Assembly: GCA_023665325.1 (NCBI GenBank)
Contig: JAMPED010000002.1
Span: 62,001-126,000, forward strand
DNA from: Acetobacter sp.
GTDB lineage: Bacteria > Pseudomonadota > Alphaproteobacteria > RF32 > CAG-239
Length of the DNA stretch: 64,000 nt
Direction: 5' to 3'
The position numbers and the translations under genes are program-made. Positions 48,379 to 56,718 of this stretch are shown here, one piece after another; the stretch's first letter is position 1; each line of letters opens with the position of its first letter. The notes below the pieces were generated by a model. That model did not search any database. It was not told where the DNA came from and saw nothing but the letters and a program-made list of their open reading frames with translations.

Positions 48379-48969
48379 TTATTCAAAATGACGAATGGGC
48401 AAAATATAGTGAACAAGTTTCCCTTTGTCGTCTTCCGTCGTAATTGTTATACCTGCACTCTTGTTGTCGGGCAATGCGATTTTGCAATAGCCTCGAGTAA
48501 AGTTCTTTAAGCTCTTGGCCGCTCGAATAAGTTTATTTGCATCAATACAAATCGTATGCGGTCTTGTACTGTCTTCACCTATTATGGCGTCAGCCTTAAT
48601 ATTAAATTCTTCGCATACTGTATACGAATACGTAACATATCCGCCACTATCTTCTGGCATTCTTACTTCTACATAACCTGTTTCTTCTGTAAAAGTAATC
48701 CGTACCGACGCTATTTCGGAATTCTTGAACTTGCACTTACAACGAATAGGACGAAGCAAGAAATCAAATTCTTCTTCAAATTCGCCCTTTGTCACGAATT
48801 TTGCAAGCTGATACCCGTCAAGAGCAACAGCCTCAATGTGGTCTGTGCATACAATAACGTGAATAAAAGCAAGATTCGGTCTTGCGGCATATCTCGCATT
48901 ATCTACTGAGTAACTGCAAGCATCGATAATGGCGTTATATTGCTCTACGGACAATTCAAGGGTTTTCAT
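48379..48969 (-). CDS. Beta sliding clamp-like protein
   Basis: 196 aa. VEAVALDGYQLAKF matches the DnaN motif (x)ATDGHRLA, and the end KLVHYILPIRHFE matches the conserved C-terminal MPMR/L strand. The alternating beta strands between fit two clamp domains rather than the three of DnaN (about 370 aa). A DNA polymerase processivity factor, perhaps a trimer, is the likely role. It precedes the tRNA-Thr gene in transcription order by only about 90 nt on the other side. Confidence 0.65.
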   Translation of the reverse strand: MKTLELSVEQYNAIIDACSYSVDNARYAARPNLAFIHVIVCTDHIEAVALDGYQLAKFVTKGEFEEEFDFLLRPIRCKCKFKNSEIASVRITFTEETGYVEVRMPEDSGGYVTYSYTVCEEFNIKADAIIGEDSTRPHTICIDANKLIRAAKSLKNFTRGYCKIALPDNKSAGITITTEDDKGKLVHYILPIRHFE

Positions 48970-48997
48970 AAATATTTACTCCTTGTTAATTTCAAAG

Positions 48998-49073
48998 TGG
49001 AGCCAGAGACGGGCTACGACCCCGTGGCCACTGGGTTACAAATCCAGTGCTCTACCAGCTGAGCTACTCTGGC
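48998..49073 (-). tRNA. tRNA-Thr (anticodon TGT), atypical T-loop
   Basis: 76 nt with CCA. GCCAGAG/CTCTGGC acceptor, GCTC/GAGC D-arm, loop TTTGTAA. The T-stem ACGGG/CCCGT is perfect but the loop is GTCGTAG, not TTCRANN: both T54 and A58 are changed. Confidence 0.9.
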
Positions 49074-49104
49074 ACGTGCCCCTACCCGTTATAGTTGGTG
49101 CGCA

Positions 49105-49200
49105 ACCCAACCAGCGGACGGACTCGAACCGTCGGGGCTATGGTATAACAAGACAGGCTGTTCATCCAACTCCATTTACCCCTGCTGCTTCGCCTGTTAG
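49105..49200 (-). other. Possible degenerate tRNA
   Basis: A perfect T-arm (GACGG-TTCGAGT-CCGTC) with an imperfect acceptor (ACAGGCG against CGCTGGT) and no standard D-arm. CCTGTCTTG could hold an anticodon. Could be a decayed tRNA between the Thr and Ser genes. Confidence 0.35.
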
Positions 49201-49292
49201 CTACTCCCTATCTGCATCAACGCTTGGGCTTCGAGGCACCCGTCTTGTTAGTGGTCAAGGCGGCTGGACGTTAACCCAGCACCCCTCGATAA

Positions 49293-49381
49293 TGGCGGAG
49301 GCAGAGGGATTCGAACCCCCGTGACGTTGCCGTCAAATGGTTTTCAAGACCACCTCGTTATGACCGCTTCGATATGCCTCC
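49293..49381 (-). tRNA. tRNA-Ser (anticodon TGA)
   Basis: 89 nt with CCA. GGAGGCA/TGCCTCC acceptor, loop CTTGAAA, long variable arm TTGACGGCAACGTCA, T-loop TTCGAAT. Confidence 0.95.
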
Positions 49382-49390
49382 ACGCGTATA

Positions 49391-49399
49391 TACAGTACA
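49391..49399 (-). promoter_or_regulatory. Class B promoter-like motif
   Basis: TTGTACTGTA ending 10 nt before the tRNA-Ser 5' end, which fits a -10 element of a tRNA promoter. Confidence 0.5.
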
Positions 49400-49400
49400 A

Positions 49401-49607
49401 CTAATCCTTACGTCTTAGCAATGAATATGTAATAAGCCATACGATTGTTATCAATAAGAAACAAATTGCTGCTGCCCTTATTATATCATATGCAGCTACT
49501 TGACCAAAAGGTACTATTTCGTGGGTAGCTGCGATAATGATTATACTGATTATACTTACTGCAATGGCAAGACCTAAAAGTGCTTCGGTCTTAATTCTAT
49601 GTAACAT
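49401..49607 (-). CDS. Small two-span membrane protein
   Basis: 68 aa. Hydrophobic spans LLGLAIAVSIISIIIIAA and IIRAAAICFLLITIVWLITY, ending in basic LLRRKD. AAGGAG before ATG. Single gene upstream of the tRNA-Ser promoter. Confidence 0.7.
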   Translation of the reverse strand: MLHRIKTEALLGLAIAVSIISIIIIAATHEIVPFGQVAAYDIIRAAAICFLLITIVWLITYSLLRRKD

Positions 49608-49639
49608 AACTTAATGGCTCCTTTGTATGTTATGCTATA

Positions 49640-49672
49640 AGTATAATATAAAACTTGATACAACGATGCTGC
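49640..49672 (-). promoter_or_regulatory. Class A promoter
   Basis: GCAGCA, 16 nt, TATATTATACT. Confidence 0.8.
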
Positions 49673-49673
49673 T

Positions 49674-49928
49674 TTAGCTATATAACTGCTTAAATCTTTG
49701 CTTCATTGCTTTTACTTTGTTTGGTTCTTGCATCACAGATACTTCACCCATAAATGAGCTTACTGCATCTTTTTCTATGCCCCAACCGGCATTTATTGCT
49801 TTTGTTGCCATCCTTACAGCATTACACTTATCTGGACTATTAAATTCGCATCCACAACAAGTGGTTGCTTGCGGCGTTCTCGTGCAACCTAAAATGGCTA
49901 ATTGTTCAATCTTTCGTTGCTTATTCAT
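49674..49928 (-). CDS. Cys-rich hypothetical protein
   Basis: 84 aa. ATTCCGCEFNSPDKC could bind zinc. Starts at the stop of rtcB (overlap by 1 nt), so it is cotranscribed with it. Confidence 0.6.
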   Translation of the reverse strand: MNKQRKIEQLAILGCTRTPQATTCCGCEFNSPDKCNAVRMATKAINAGWGIEKDAVSSFMGEVSVMQEPNKVKAMKQRFKQLYS

Positions 49929-51100
49929 TATTCAGCCGCCTTATAGTTAAATACTGGCTTGATTATTTTTTCAATTTCTACTGTGTCAGCAACCAAGTCA
50001 ATAATCTCTTGGGCTGGTTTATAAGCCTGCGGAGCTTCATCTATTGTATCTTTTCCTACTGTCGTTGAGTAAATTCCTTTCATTGTTTGCTGGAACTTCT
50101 CGAGTGCGATTTTCTGCTTTGCTTCGCTTCTGGACATTCTTCTCCCGGCACCGTGCGGAGCGGAATTATTCCAATCTTCGTTACCTTTACCTCTGCCAAG
50201 AATTACGCCGTCTCTCATATTCAGCGGTATAATAACGGGCTGGTCTTTATATGCAGCAATGGCGCCCTTACGAATAATGTCATCGTCCCCAATATAGTTG
50301 TGAACACTTTCCCAACAATCTTTTTCGTCAAGACGCATCCCTACACAAATTGTATGAACAATCTTTTCTCTGTTAAGAACAGCAAACTGCTGACATATGC
50401 GCATATCGTGCATATAATCGTCTTTGTCTTTTCCTTCCAAATAGCAAAGGTCTCGAGGCAGCTTTGGTTTGCTGGCCTTTAGCTTAGCTATTTCTGATTG
50501 AATATCTTGCTCTCTTCCTTCCGCCTTGCAGCGTTGAATTAGCTCGGTCGTATCAATTGACTGACAATGCTTAATTGCCTTCTCTTGATAAATTTCAGCA
50601 ACCTGTTTTCCGAGATTGCGGCTTCCTGTATGCACAACAAGATACTTATTGTTATGCTCGTCTTCGTCAATCTCAATAAAGTGGTTGCCTCCGCCGAGAG
50701 AGCCAAGAGAACATTCAAGTCTGTCAATCTGCTTAAGCTCTTTCTTGCAATAGAGCTGAGAAATCAGACTCTTCGCCCTTTCATCAAAAGAAGCTACATC
50801 TCTTCCGCTTGGTACTCTCTTACGAATACACTTATCAAGTTTATCAAAATCCACTTTGTCGGTATGTAAATCGACAATGCGCATACCACAGCCAATATCT
50901 ACCCCGACAATATTCGGAATTATTTTGTCTCTTACGGAAACCGTAAACCCTATTACGCAACCTGCCCCAGCGTGGCAATCCGGCATAATGCGAATAGGGG
51001 CGTCTTCAAAGACACCCGTTTTCACAAGCTCGTGCAATTGCTGCAAAGCTTTTTGGTCTATATTGTCCGTAAATACTTTTACGGTATTGAACTCAATCAT
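49928..51100 (-). CDS. rtcB: RNA ligase RtcB
   Basis: 390 aa from ATG at 51100 (GGGAG 8 nt upstream). MPDCHAGAG, VGVDIGCGM, SLGGGNHFIE, VHTGSRNLGK and APHGAGRRMSR are all present, including the metal-binding Cys/His residues and the His of HGAGR that accepts GMP. RtcB joins a 2',3'-cyclic phosphate (or 3'-phosphate) end to a 5'-OH using GTP and Mn2+. Next to tRNA genes, and with a MazF-like RNase elsewhere in the window, repair of tRNAs or rRNA cut during infection is the natural reading. It appears catalytically intact. Confidence 0.93.
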   Translation of the reverse strand: MIEFNTVKVFTDNIDQKALQQLHELVKTGVFEDAPIRIMPDCHAGAGCVIGFTVSVRDKIIPNIVGVDIGCGMRIVDLHTDKVDFDKLDKCIRKRVPSGRDVASFDERAKSLISQLYCKKELKQIDRLECSLGSLGGGNHFIEIDEDEHNNKYLVVHTGSRNLGKQVAEIYQEKAIKHCQSIDTTELIQRCKAEGREQDIQSEIAKLKASKPKLPRDLCYLEGKDKDDYMHDMRICQQFAVLNREKIVHTICVGMRLDEKDCWESVHNYIGDDDIIRKGAIAAYKDQPVIIPLNMRDGVILGRGKGNEDWNNSAPHGAGRRMSRSEAKQKIALEKFQQTMKGIYSTTVGKDTIDEAPQAYKPAQEIIDLVADTVEIEKIIKPVFNYKAAE

Positions 51101-51360
51101 TTTACAATCTCCCATTCGTGCAAATCAAACTGCGTAAGCGGGTAGCACTCTCTTGCGCTTTCGCCATTCTCTTCGATATACTTTTTTGTGCTTGCATTTA
51201 CGCCGAGGTCTCCGTCACCACAGGCATAAATGAGTTCGGTCTCGCCGTTATCGTGGCGTATAGTGGTACCTTCGAGAATTTCTTTGCCGTTCTTATCGAA
51301 ATAGCGCATTTTCTTTGTGTCTCCGTCGTAAAAGCTTTCGCCCTTCAAATTTTCGTTCAT
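51097..51360 (-). CDS. Hypothetical small protein
   Basis: 87 aa from ATG at 51360 (AAGGAG). FYDGDTKKMRYFDKNGKEIL contains short MORN-like strand pairs. Overlaps the rtcB start by 4 nt. The upstream gap 51361-51559 has a CCCC...GGGG hairpin but no promoter motif that I can see. Confidence 0.6.
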   Translation of the reverse strand: MNENLKGESFYDGDTKKMRYFDKNGKEILEGTTIRHDNGETELIYACGDGDLGVNASTKKYIEENGESARECYPLTQFDLHEWEIVK

Positions 51361-51559
51361 TGTTCTTGTCTCCTTGTTTTTGTATTTGGTACTGGCTACC
51401 AGACTTGCACTGATATCTCTACTTGACTTTCTCTGCCAATGCTGTGCACAGACTTTAATGGCGGCATACACTTTGTCATCTACTTGTCCCCTAATCGTGG
51501 GGTGCTTTACTCGTCTACTCGCGCTCTTGCAAGCATCATATTAAGCTAAGCCAGTATGT

Positions 51560-51913
51560 TTACTCGTCGTCCTTGCTATAAAATTCGCGGAAAGAGAACC
51601 TCTTACTGTCATCCATAAAGTTTATAATTCCGTCAACCATTCCGCGATTATCAAGAATGACGCGAATATGCTTCCCTGGCAAGTCTTCCCACTTCTTTAC
51701 TCCTACGGTCTGCATAATAAGGTCTAATGCTTGAAGACCTTTTACGGAATATCCTGGCTTGCCGTCTTTTCCTTTTCCTGTAAAAGACCAACCACCGTAG
51801 TTTGTGTAAAACCCGTTACTCATACGGAGCCACATCGAACACGTTAAAATGCCGTGGTCTTCTCTGCCGAAAAACGTACTATCAATTTCTCCGTTAACAA
51901 TCTCTTCTTGCAT
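51560..51913 (-). CDS. Hypothetical protein
   Basis: 117 aa. WSFTGKGKDGKPGYSVKGLQ and GKHIRVILDNRGMVDGI; a small beta-rich phage protein of unknown role. GGAG before ATG. Confidence 0.65.
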   Translation of the reverse strand: MQEEIVNGEIDSTFFGREDHGILTCSMWLRMSNGFYTNYGGWSFTGKGKDGKPGYSVKGLQALDLIMQTVGVKKWEDLPGKHIRVILDNRGMVDGIINFMDDSKRFSFREFYSKDDE

Positions 51914-51934
51914 CTTTATGCTCCTGTTCTGTTT

Positions 51935-52153
51935 CTACTTCTTAATTATAGTTGAATCCTGCTCTTTGGGCTGCTGCTCGTCGTCCTTTGAAACTTTCGT
52001 TGTTTCTTTTATTGAAAGTCCAAAGAACTGCATAACTGTTGGTATCGTAAGTAACCAAAGTAAACTTAGATTATTAAACCAACAAGTAACAAAGATTGCT
52101 GCTGCAATAAATGCTATGTTCGTTATGCTCCAAAAGATAATATACAATTTCAT
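51935..52153 (-). CDS. Small two-span membrane protein
   Basis: 72 aa. Spans at about 3-22 and 28-46 followed by a charged tail (KDDEQQPKEQDSTIIKK). Overlaps the next gene upstream by 4 nt. Confidence 0.7.
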   Translation of the reverse strand: MKLYIIFWSITNIAFIAAAIFVTCWFNNLSLLWLLTIPTVMQFFGLSIKETTKVSKDDEQQPKEQDSTIIKK

Positions 52154-52503
52154 AATACTGGTCCTGCGTAAATTCCGTGTAGTCTTAGCCTGCGGAGCTG
52201 CAGCTTCTGCCGCTCGTTTGGCGTTCCCATATAGTTATTATACCAAACAGCAACCGCATTGCTCTTCATAAGCAACCAAGTCATATAGTCAAAGTAATAT
52301 TCTTTGGGACACATCTTCGACAATCTTTGTTGCGAAACATTCAGCTTTTCTCTGCATATCTGTTCTGCCTTCATTTGGTGGGACGGAATCGCATACACAA
52401 TTTTGCCGTCTTCCAATATAAGAACTTCTAGATACTGCTTGTATCTTTGCTTATGCTTAACTGGGTCAAATTCGCTATAAACATCGTATGTAGTGTCTTC
52501 CAT
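52150..52503 (-). CDS. Hypothetical protein
   Basis: 117 aa from ATG at 52503 (GGGAG). Helical; KHKQRYKQYLEVLILEDGKI and a basic C-terminus. No family recognised. Confidence 0.65.
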   Translation of the reverse strand: MEDTTYDVYSEFDPVKHKQRYKQYLEVLILEDGKIVYAIPSHQMKAEQICREKLNVSQQRLSKMCPKEYYFDYMTWLLMKSNAVAVWYNNYMGTPNERQKLQLRRLRLHGIYAGPVL

Positions 52504-52520
52504 AAAGTAATTACTCCCTG

Positions 52521-52688
52521 TCACGTAAGTGTATCAAACTTTTGCTTGGTCTTCTTGTATCCCGATTTACCGCTAGGCAAATCATCATTCTTGCGCAACT
52601 TTTTGTTAATTTCGCGAGAGCGCTTACGTCTATCGTGCTGCTCTTCTTTGCGCAGAATTTTCTTTAGCCTATGTTCCGAGCCATTCAT
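52521..52688 (-). CDS. Small very basic protein
   Basis: 55 aa with about 20 Lys/Arg (KKILRKEEQHDRRKRSREIN). GAGG 9 nt before ATG. Basic charge suggests nucleic-acid binding. A TGTACTAT sequence overlaps its start codon, so that copy is unlikely to be its promoter. Confidence 0.55.
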   Translation of the reverse strand: MNGSEHRLKKILRKEEQHDRRKRSREINKKLRKNDDLPSGKSGYKKTKQKFDTLT

Positions 52689-52700
52689 AGTACAACTTCC

Positions 52701-53042
52701 TCACATATAAAATGGTTGCTGCCAGTTTGTTTCGTAATGAATATCTCCGCTATGAATAAGACTGTCAATCATCCAATCATAGCCAGCAAAGCCAACAGAA
52801 CGTTTCTTCAAGGCTTTCGCTTCTTGCTCTGTAACTTCCTTTACTTCTATACAAGCAGTCCAACCATCACCAAAGTCGTGATAAAAAGACCTTCCGACAA
52901 TTTCTGGCTCTTTCGTTACCTTATTGTTCCACGCCCTGTCACATATCTTGCGAACACGGGCGTGTACATCTTTTTCTCCTGTCCACTTTCCGTCCCAAGA
53001 GCCTTTGTTCGGCATAGACAGTATATAAGCTACATACTTCAT
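52701..53042 (-). CDS. Conserved phage hypothetical protein
   Basis: 113 aa. YVAYILSMPNKGSWDGKWTG, FYHDFGDGWTACIEV and GFAGYDWMIDSLI form the signature of a phage family that is widespread and uncharacterised. GGAGG before ATG. Confidence 0.7.
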   Translation of the reverse strand: MKYVAYILSMPNKGSWDGKWTGEKDVHARVRKICDRAWNNKVTKEPEIVGRSFYHDFGDGWTACIEVKEVTEQEAKALKKRSVGFAGYDWMIDSLIHSGDIHYETNWQQPFYM

Positions 53043-53053
53043 AGCGCGCCTCC

Positions 53054-53515
53054 TTATGCAACCTTGAAATCGTTTTCGGACGTATAAATGAATACCTTAT
53101 CTACGCTGGTCTTGGTTTTTACGTAGTTGTCGATAGCTGCTCTGGTCTTTGCCCAGCAGTAATTTTCCGACCAGTCTTGATAAGCCACTCTCACAAGACA
53201 CGGATACCCTAGCTTTGCTTTTTGCTTATATACCCGCAAATCTTCTTTGAGTGCATCCAAATGAGTCACGAACGTATCGTCGTCATATCTGTCATTCGCA
53301 AGCTGCGGGAATTGTGCATAAAATGCGTCCTGTGCTTGCTGAAAAAGCTCTTTATATTCTGCGTCGATATATACGTTACTTACGGAACCCATTCCGTAAT
53401 CTTCACAAGAACCGACCTTCTTTCCTTTATAGAAAATATCACAAAGCAAGCCGTATCCTTCTCGTCCTTCTGGGTGGCGTACATTCTTAATCGTGAATCC
53501 TCTTACTTCTAACAT
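53054..53515 (-). CDS. Hypothetical protein
   Basis: 153 aa. GYGLLCDIFYKGKKVGSCED and CLVRVAYQDWSENYCW; alpha/beta, no family recognised. First gene of a unit. Confidence 0.65.
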   Translation of the reverse strand: MLEVRGFTIKNVRHPEGREGYGLLCDIFYKGKKVGSCEDYGMGSVSNVYIDAEYKELFQQAQDAFYAQFPQLANDRYDDDTFVTHLDALKEDLRVYKQKAKLGYPCLVRVAYQDWSENYCWAKTRAAIDNYVKTKTSVDKVFIYTSENDFKVA

Positions 53516-53546
53516 TGTTACAATCTCCTCTTGTTTTTGTAATTAA

Positions 53547-53579
53547 ATTATATAATAAAACAAAGGAAAAGGCTGCTGC
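53547..53579 (-). promoter_or_regulatory. Class A promoter
   Basis: GCAGCA, 16 nt, TATTATATAAT. Confidence 0.85.
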
Positions 53580-53812
53580 TACTTTGGGTCGCCCAGCCTA
53601 AAATCGTAATGTGCTAAAGTAAATATTATCTCCATCTTTGCTTCATAACCAATATACTTTATACTGGTTATGTTGCTTTCTGTGTATGTACAAAGTTCTC
53701 TAATTGTTTGTATTCCTGCTGCACGTAAATGCTTTGTTATGCCTTTTGGCAGTTCTAATAGAGCTATGTCATCTTCAAACTCTAGCCCGTTATGCGGTCC
53801 TCTATTTGCCAT
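53579..53812 (-). CDS. RNA polymerase alpha-CTD-like protein
   Basis: 77 aa from ATG at 53812 (AAGGAT). LPKGITKHLRAAGIQTIREL, then CTYTESNITSIKYIGYEAKM and EIIFTLAHYDFRLG, follows the alpha-CTD helix order (LSxRxxNCLxxAGIxTVxEL...LxxIxNLGxKSxxEI). That domain binds UP-element DNA and activators. A free-standing copy in a phage could compete with, or redirect, host polymerase. A general helix-hairpin-helix protein is the alternative. Confidence 0.6.
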   Translation of the reverse strand: MANRGPHNGLEFEDDIALLELPKGITKHLRAAGIQTIRELCTYTESNITSIKYIGYEAKMEIIFTLAHYDFRLGDPK

Positions 53813-54260
53813 TATCAAATATCCTTAATAACGACTTTTTAACTTCTTCCGGCAAACCATAGATTCCGCATATACTCTCTACGCTCGCAGCATACTTCTT
53901 TGCTTGCTTTGATGGCTTTCTAGCCTCCTCTAGCTTCTTCTCAAGTTCCTCTATTTTCGCTGTTAATTTTACATTCTCCTCTTGAAAAGTAACTAGGTCT
54001 TTAACAGAAGCCTCATACAATTCTTTAAGCCCATCATAGTCTGGTTCCTCTGCACTCGTTCTACCTTTCTGCTCAAGCTCAAAAATATGCTTAGCCATCT
54101 CGATACACTTGTGCGAATAGCTATCAGCTCGCTCTTTATAATATGACATAAGGTCAACACTACTGTCCAGCATCCTCGCCATATCTGCTTCTAAACGAGC
54201 CATATCAAATGCTGTGTAGCTATTGTCTTCCTCGAAATTGTTGTAATCTTCGTTGTCCAT
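53802..54260 (-). CDS. Coiled-coil protein
   Basis: 152 aa. Two coiled-coil stretches (about 20-75 and 82-118), then a short domain with SVESICGIYGLPEEVKKSLL. Overlaps the alpha-CTD-like gene by 11 nt, so the two may act together. Confidence 0.65.
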   Translation of the reverse strand: MDNEDYNNFEEDNSYTAFDMARLEADMARMLDSSVDLMSYYKERADSYSHKCIEMAKHIFELEQKGRTSAEEPDYDGLKELYEASVKDLVTFQEENVKLTAKIEELEKKLEEARKPSKQAKKYAASVESICGIYGLPEEVKKSLLRIFDNGK

Positions 54261-54276
54261 AAACTTCCTCGTAATA

Positions 54277-54285
54277 TACAGTACA
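54277..54285 (-). promoter_or_regulatory. Class B promoter-like motif
   Basis: TTGTACTGTA 17 nt upstream of the ATG at 54260. Confidence 0.45.
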
Positions 54286-54287
54286 AC

Positions 54288-55460
54288 TTAAAACTTGCTC
54301 TCGTTCCTGCACCAAATGTCCCAATCAAAAGCAGTATCCATTTGCTTCTGTGGCATATTTTCTAACTCGCCCCACTTCGAGTAAAAAGTGCCGCCGAAGC
54401 CAAATGCAGAATTTACAAATACCCACCCTCTATCATAAAGGGTTTCTTTTGCAACACTTCTGGCATCAAGCAGCATAGTGCGACACCAAGTCTCTTCGTC
54501 CATATCTTGTGGCGGCTTGCCAAAATAGCCATTTTGAACACAAAGAATAGTTGCAGCAGTCTCGTGACTTGCAAACGTACAAGCATAGAAATCTCCGTTT
54601 GGCGCTATCAAACCGTACCTATAAAATACTCCCTCATCGCAAGGAACGTAACGAGAAAGACGCTGATAATAGGACTCCGAGCCCTCACAAAGATTATACG
54701 TATTATCATCACGAATAACCCAATGCGGGTACTCTTCTCTCCTCTTATCCTCATACTCTCTATCGGAAAGAATACGAGCTTCCTCTTCCCCTTTCTTCGA
54801 GAGTAGGCTGGTTATGTCTCTCGTCGTTCGCTTTTGCAACCAGAATTCGTAAGAGCGCTGACGCTGACGAATCTTTTCTTTATCCTTCGGTTCATAGTAG
54901 TAATCTTCTCTTTCGAGCTGCTTTTGCCAATAAGAATAAAGAGCATCGTAAAAAGAGAACTTGTCTCTGTCTGTGTCTTCAACAATGCTGGTTGCCAATT
55001 TCAAAGAGTATAAGCCTCCGTCAAACAACAAATCGTCATTTGCTGGCGGCTGTAAAAAGTACTCTTTTAATTCTCTCATAGTAACTGGATACTCGTCGTG
55101 CTCGTGTATCTTCTTAAATGCTTTTACAGAATAGACAGTGGCAAACGGGTCTACATAGTTAAGCGGGTGCGACAAAACGTGTTGGTCAACTTTTGCTTGT
55201 CTTTCTGCTTTCTCTTTGCGCTTTACGTAATCAAGATAATCTTTTAATTTATCGTCATCTTGTAAAATGCCTTCGTTGACACCTACAACTTTCTTTACTC
55301 CCGTAAGTATCTGAAAAGCAATTTCTTCTGTTATTGCGCCGTTAAATGATGCCAAAAGCGTTTGAATGCCCCACTCAAACGATTGCCCTTCGTGATACAC
55401 TCTTTGACGAACAAAATCACAAAGCCATTCGCAATCAATCTTAAATGCTAGCTCTTCCAT
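54288..55460 (-). CDS. Large hypothetical protein
   Basis: 390 aa from ATG at 55460 (AAGGAGG). Helical N-terminal 230 residues and a C-terminal alpha/beta part with YYQRLSRYVPCDEG, GLIAPNGDFYAC and WVFVNSAFGFGG. No family recognised despite its length. Coupled to the upstream gene (stop overlaps ATG). Confidence 0.7.
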   Translation of the reverse strand: MEELAFKIDCEWLCDFVRQRVYHEGQSFEWGIQTLLASFNGAITEEIAFQILTGVKKVVGVNEGILQDDDKLKDYLDYVKRKEKAERQAKVDQHVLSHPLNYVDPFATVYSVKAFKKIHEHDEYPVTMRELKEYFLQPPANDDLLFDGGLYSLKLATSIVEDTDRDKFSFYDALYSYWQKQLEREDYYYEPKDKEKIRQRQRSYEFWLQKRTTRDITSLLSKKGEEEARILSDREYEDKRREEYPHWVIRDDNTYNLCEGSESYYQRLSRYVPCDEGVFYRYGLIAPNGDFYACTFASHETAATILCVQNGYFGKPPQDMDEETWCRTMLLDARSVAKETLYDRGWVFVNSAFGFGGTFYSKWGELENMPQKQMDTAFDWDIWCRNESKF

Positions 55461-55915
55461 TACTCTGCCTCCTTCAATACTCTTACATAGCTCAGATTTT
55501 GCCAATTACAAAGCTCATAACTGTCTTTATCAAGGTTTCCGCCGTTCTCTTTCAAGAACATCTTATAATCTGGGTCATATGGTGCTTTTGCTTCTACAAT
55601 TTCGCCATTCGTCGGATACTCGGAAATATCCAAAGGAACTTCTTCTGTTTCTTCTTGTATAACAGTATGCTCAATAGTAAATAGCTTGAGTCTGTCTTTT
55701 GCTGTTGATTCCTTCGTTATAATATCCGACAGCCCGTGGTGGTAATAAAAGCTATCTGTTATTGCAAATACACACTGGTCTTTATTCTGAAATACTGCGG
55801 CATCTTCGCGAAACATCGTCAATCTTGCAATTTGCGTATATTCGCCGTGCTCCTCAAAGGAAAGATATCTCCCGTCGGCTACTTTCAGTCTAAATTCTTC
55901 TCTGGTCGTTTTCAT
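55460..55915 (-). CDS. Hypothetical protein
   Basis: 151 aa, beta-rich N-terminal half, acidic. AGAGGG before ATG; first gene after a class A promoter. Confidence 0.65.
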   Translation of the reverse strand: MKTTREEFRLKVADGRYLSFEEHGEYTQIARLTMFREDAAVFQNKDQCVFAITDSFYYHHGLSDIITKESTAKDRLKLFTIEHTVIQEETEEVPLDISEYPTNGEIVEAKAPYDPDYKMFLKENGGNLDKDSYELCNWQNLSYVRVLKEAE

Positions 55916-55947
55916 TGTCGTCCCTCTTGTTCTTGTTTTGTAAGTAT

Positions 55948-55980
55948 ATTATAAAATAAAACAGCCACAAATAATGCGGC
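55948..55980 (-). promoter_or_regulatory. Class A promoter
   Basis: GCCGCA, 21 nt, TATAAT. Confidence 0.8.
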
Positions 55981-55987
55981 TGCTTGC

Positions 55988-56248
55988 TTAATTGAATTCT
56001 GGGAATACAGAACTTCGTAACTCTTCCTCTTCTTTTGCTTTTTCTAATGCCTCCCGCAAATCCTTTGGTAGCTCAAGCGACAAGACGTGGTCAATATCTC
56101 CAGTCTCTACCCAAACTCTTTGAGCTTCTTCACAGAGCTTAATATTCTTTTTTGCTTGTCTTGCCTTAATGCCACAAACAACTCCAGCAATAAAGAAAAA
56201 CAAAATAACCGCGGCTCCCACAGCTGCCAATATGTAGATAGCTATCAT
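55988..56248 (-). CDS. Single-span membrane protein
   Basis: 86 aa. N-terminal TM helix (IYILAAVGAAVILFFFIAGV) then a cytoplasmic coiled coil. AGGAG before ATG. Confidence 0.7.
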   Translation of the reverse strand: MIAIYILAAVGAAVILFFFIAGVVCGIKARQAKKNIKLCEEAQRVWVETGDIDHVLSLELPKDLREALEKAKEEEELRSSVFPEFN

Positions 56249-56718
56249 TTGATGCTCCTGTTCAACAACTCAAGAATATTTACGGCAAACTGATTTGCCC
56301 CTCGTACATCAAGCACTACTTCCCAAGAAGACTTCTCGGTCTGTGTTCCCGGATACTTCGTTATATCCACAGTCTTCCCGTCTGCCGTAATAGTAAGAAT
56401 ACTTGCTACTTGATTATTTGGGCGAGCATCAAGGTCTTCAAAAGAAGCTATCAACTTGCTCTCTCCCACATAATCTGCTGCCCTAAAAAGGGCTTGTACA
56501 AATTCTACTGCCTGCTCTCTGCAATAAAAGCCGAAATCTGGGTAACAATCTTCCTTTTCAACATCTTCCATCTCGTGGTTAAGCTGATAACAAGAAAGTC
56601 TGTTACAATCTTTATTATCGCGATAAGAAATATAGCGAAAAAAGCCCAATACTTCGTGGTAACAGTCGCACAAAGCAAAAGTAGCATTTTGTGCTTTTCT
56701 TCCTGTAATTAAAGACAT
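56245..56718 (-). CDS. Hypothetical protein
   Basis: 157 aa. ATFALCDCYHEVLGFFRY and a C-terminal strand-helix part. Overlaps both neighbours. No family recognised. Confidence 0.65.
   Translation of the reverse strand: MSLITGRKAQNATFALCDCYHEVLGFFRYISYRDNKDCNRLSCYQLNHEMEDVEKEDCYPDFGFYCREQAVEFVQALFRAADYVGESKLIASFEDLDARPNNQVASILTITADGKTVDITKYPGTQTEKSSWEVVLDVRGANQFAVNILELLNRSIK

Noticed and set aside
51361..51471. N-terminal extension of the 51097-51360 gene
   Set aside because: ATG at 51360 has AAGGAG at good spacing, while the extension has none and reads through non-coding leader.
52687..52694. A class B motif at the start of the basic small gene
   Set aside because: It overlaps the ATG that has the well-placed SD, so it would start transcription inside the gene.
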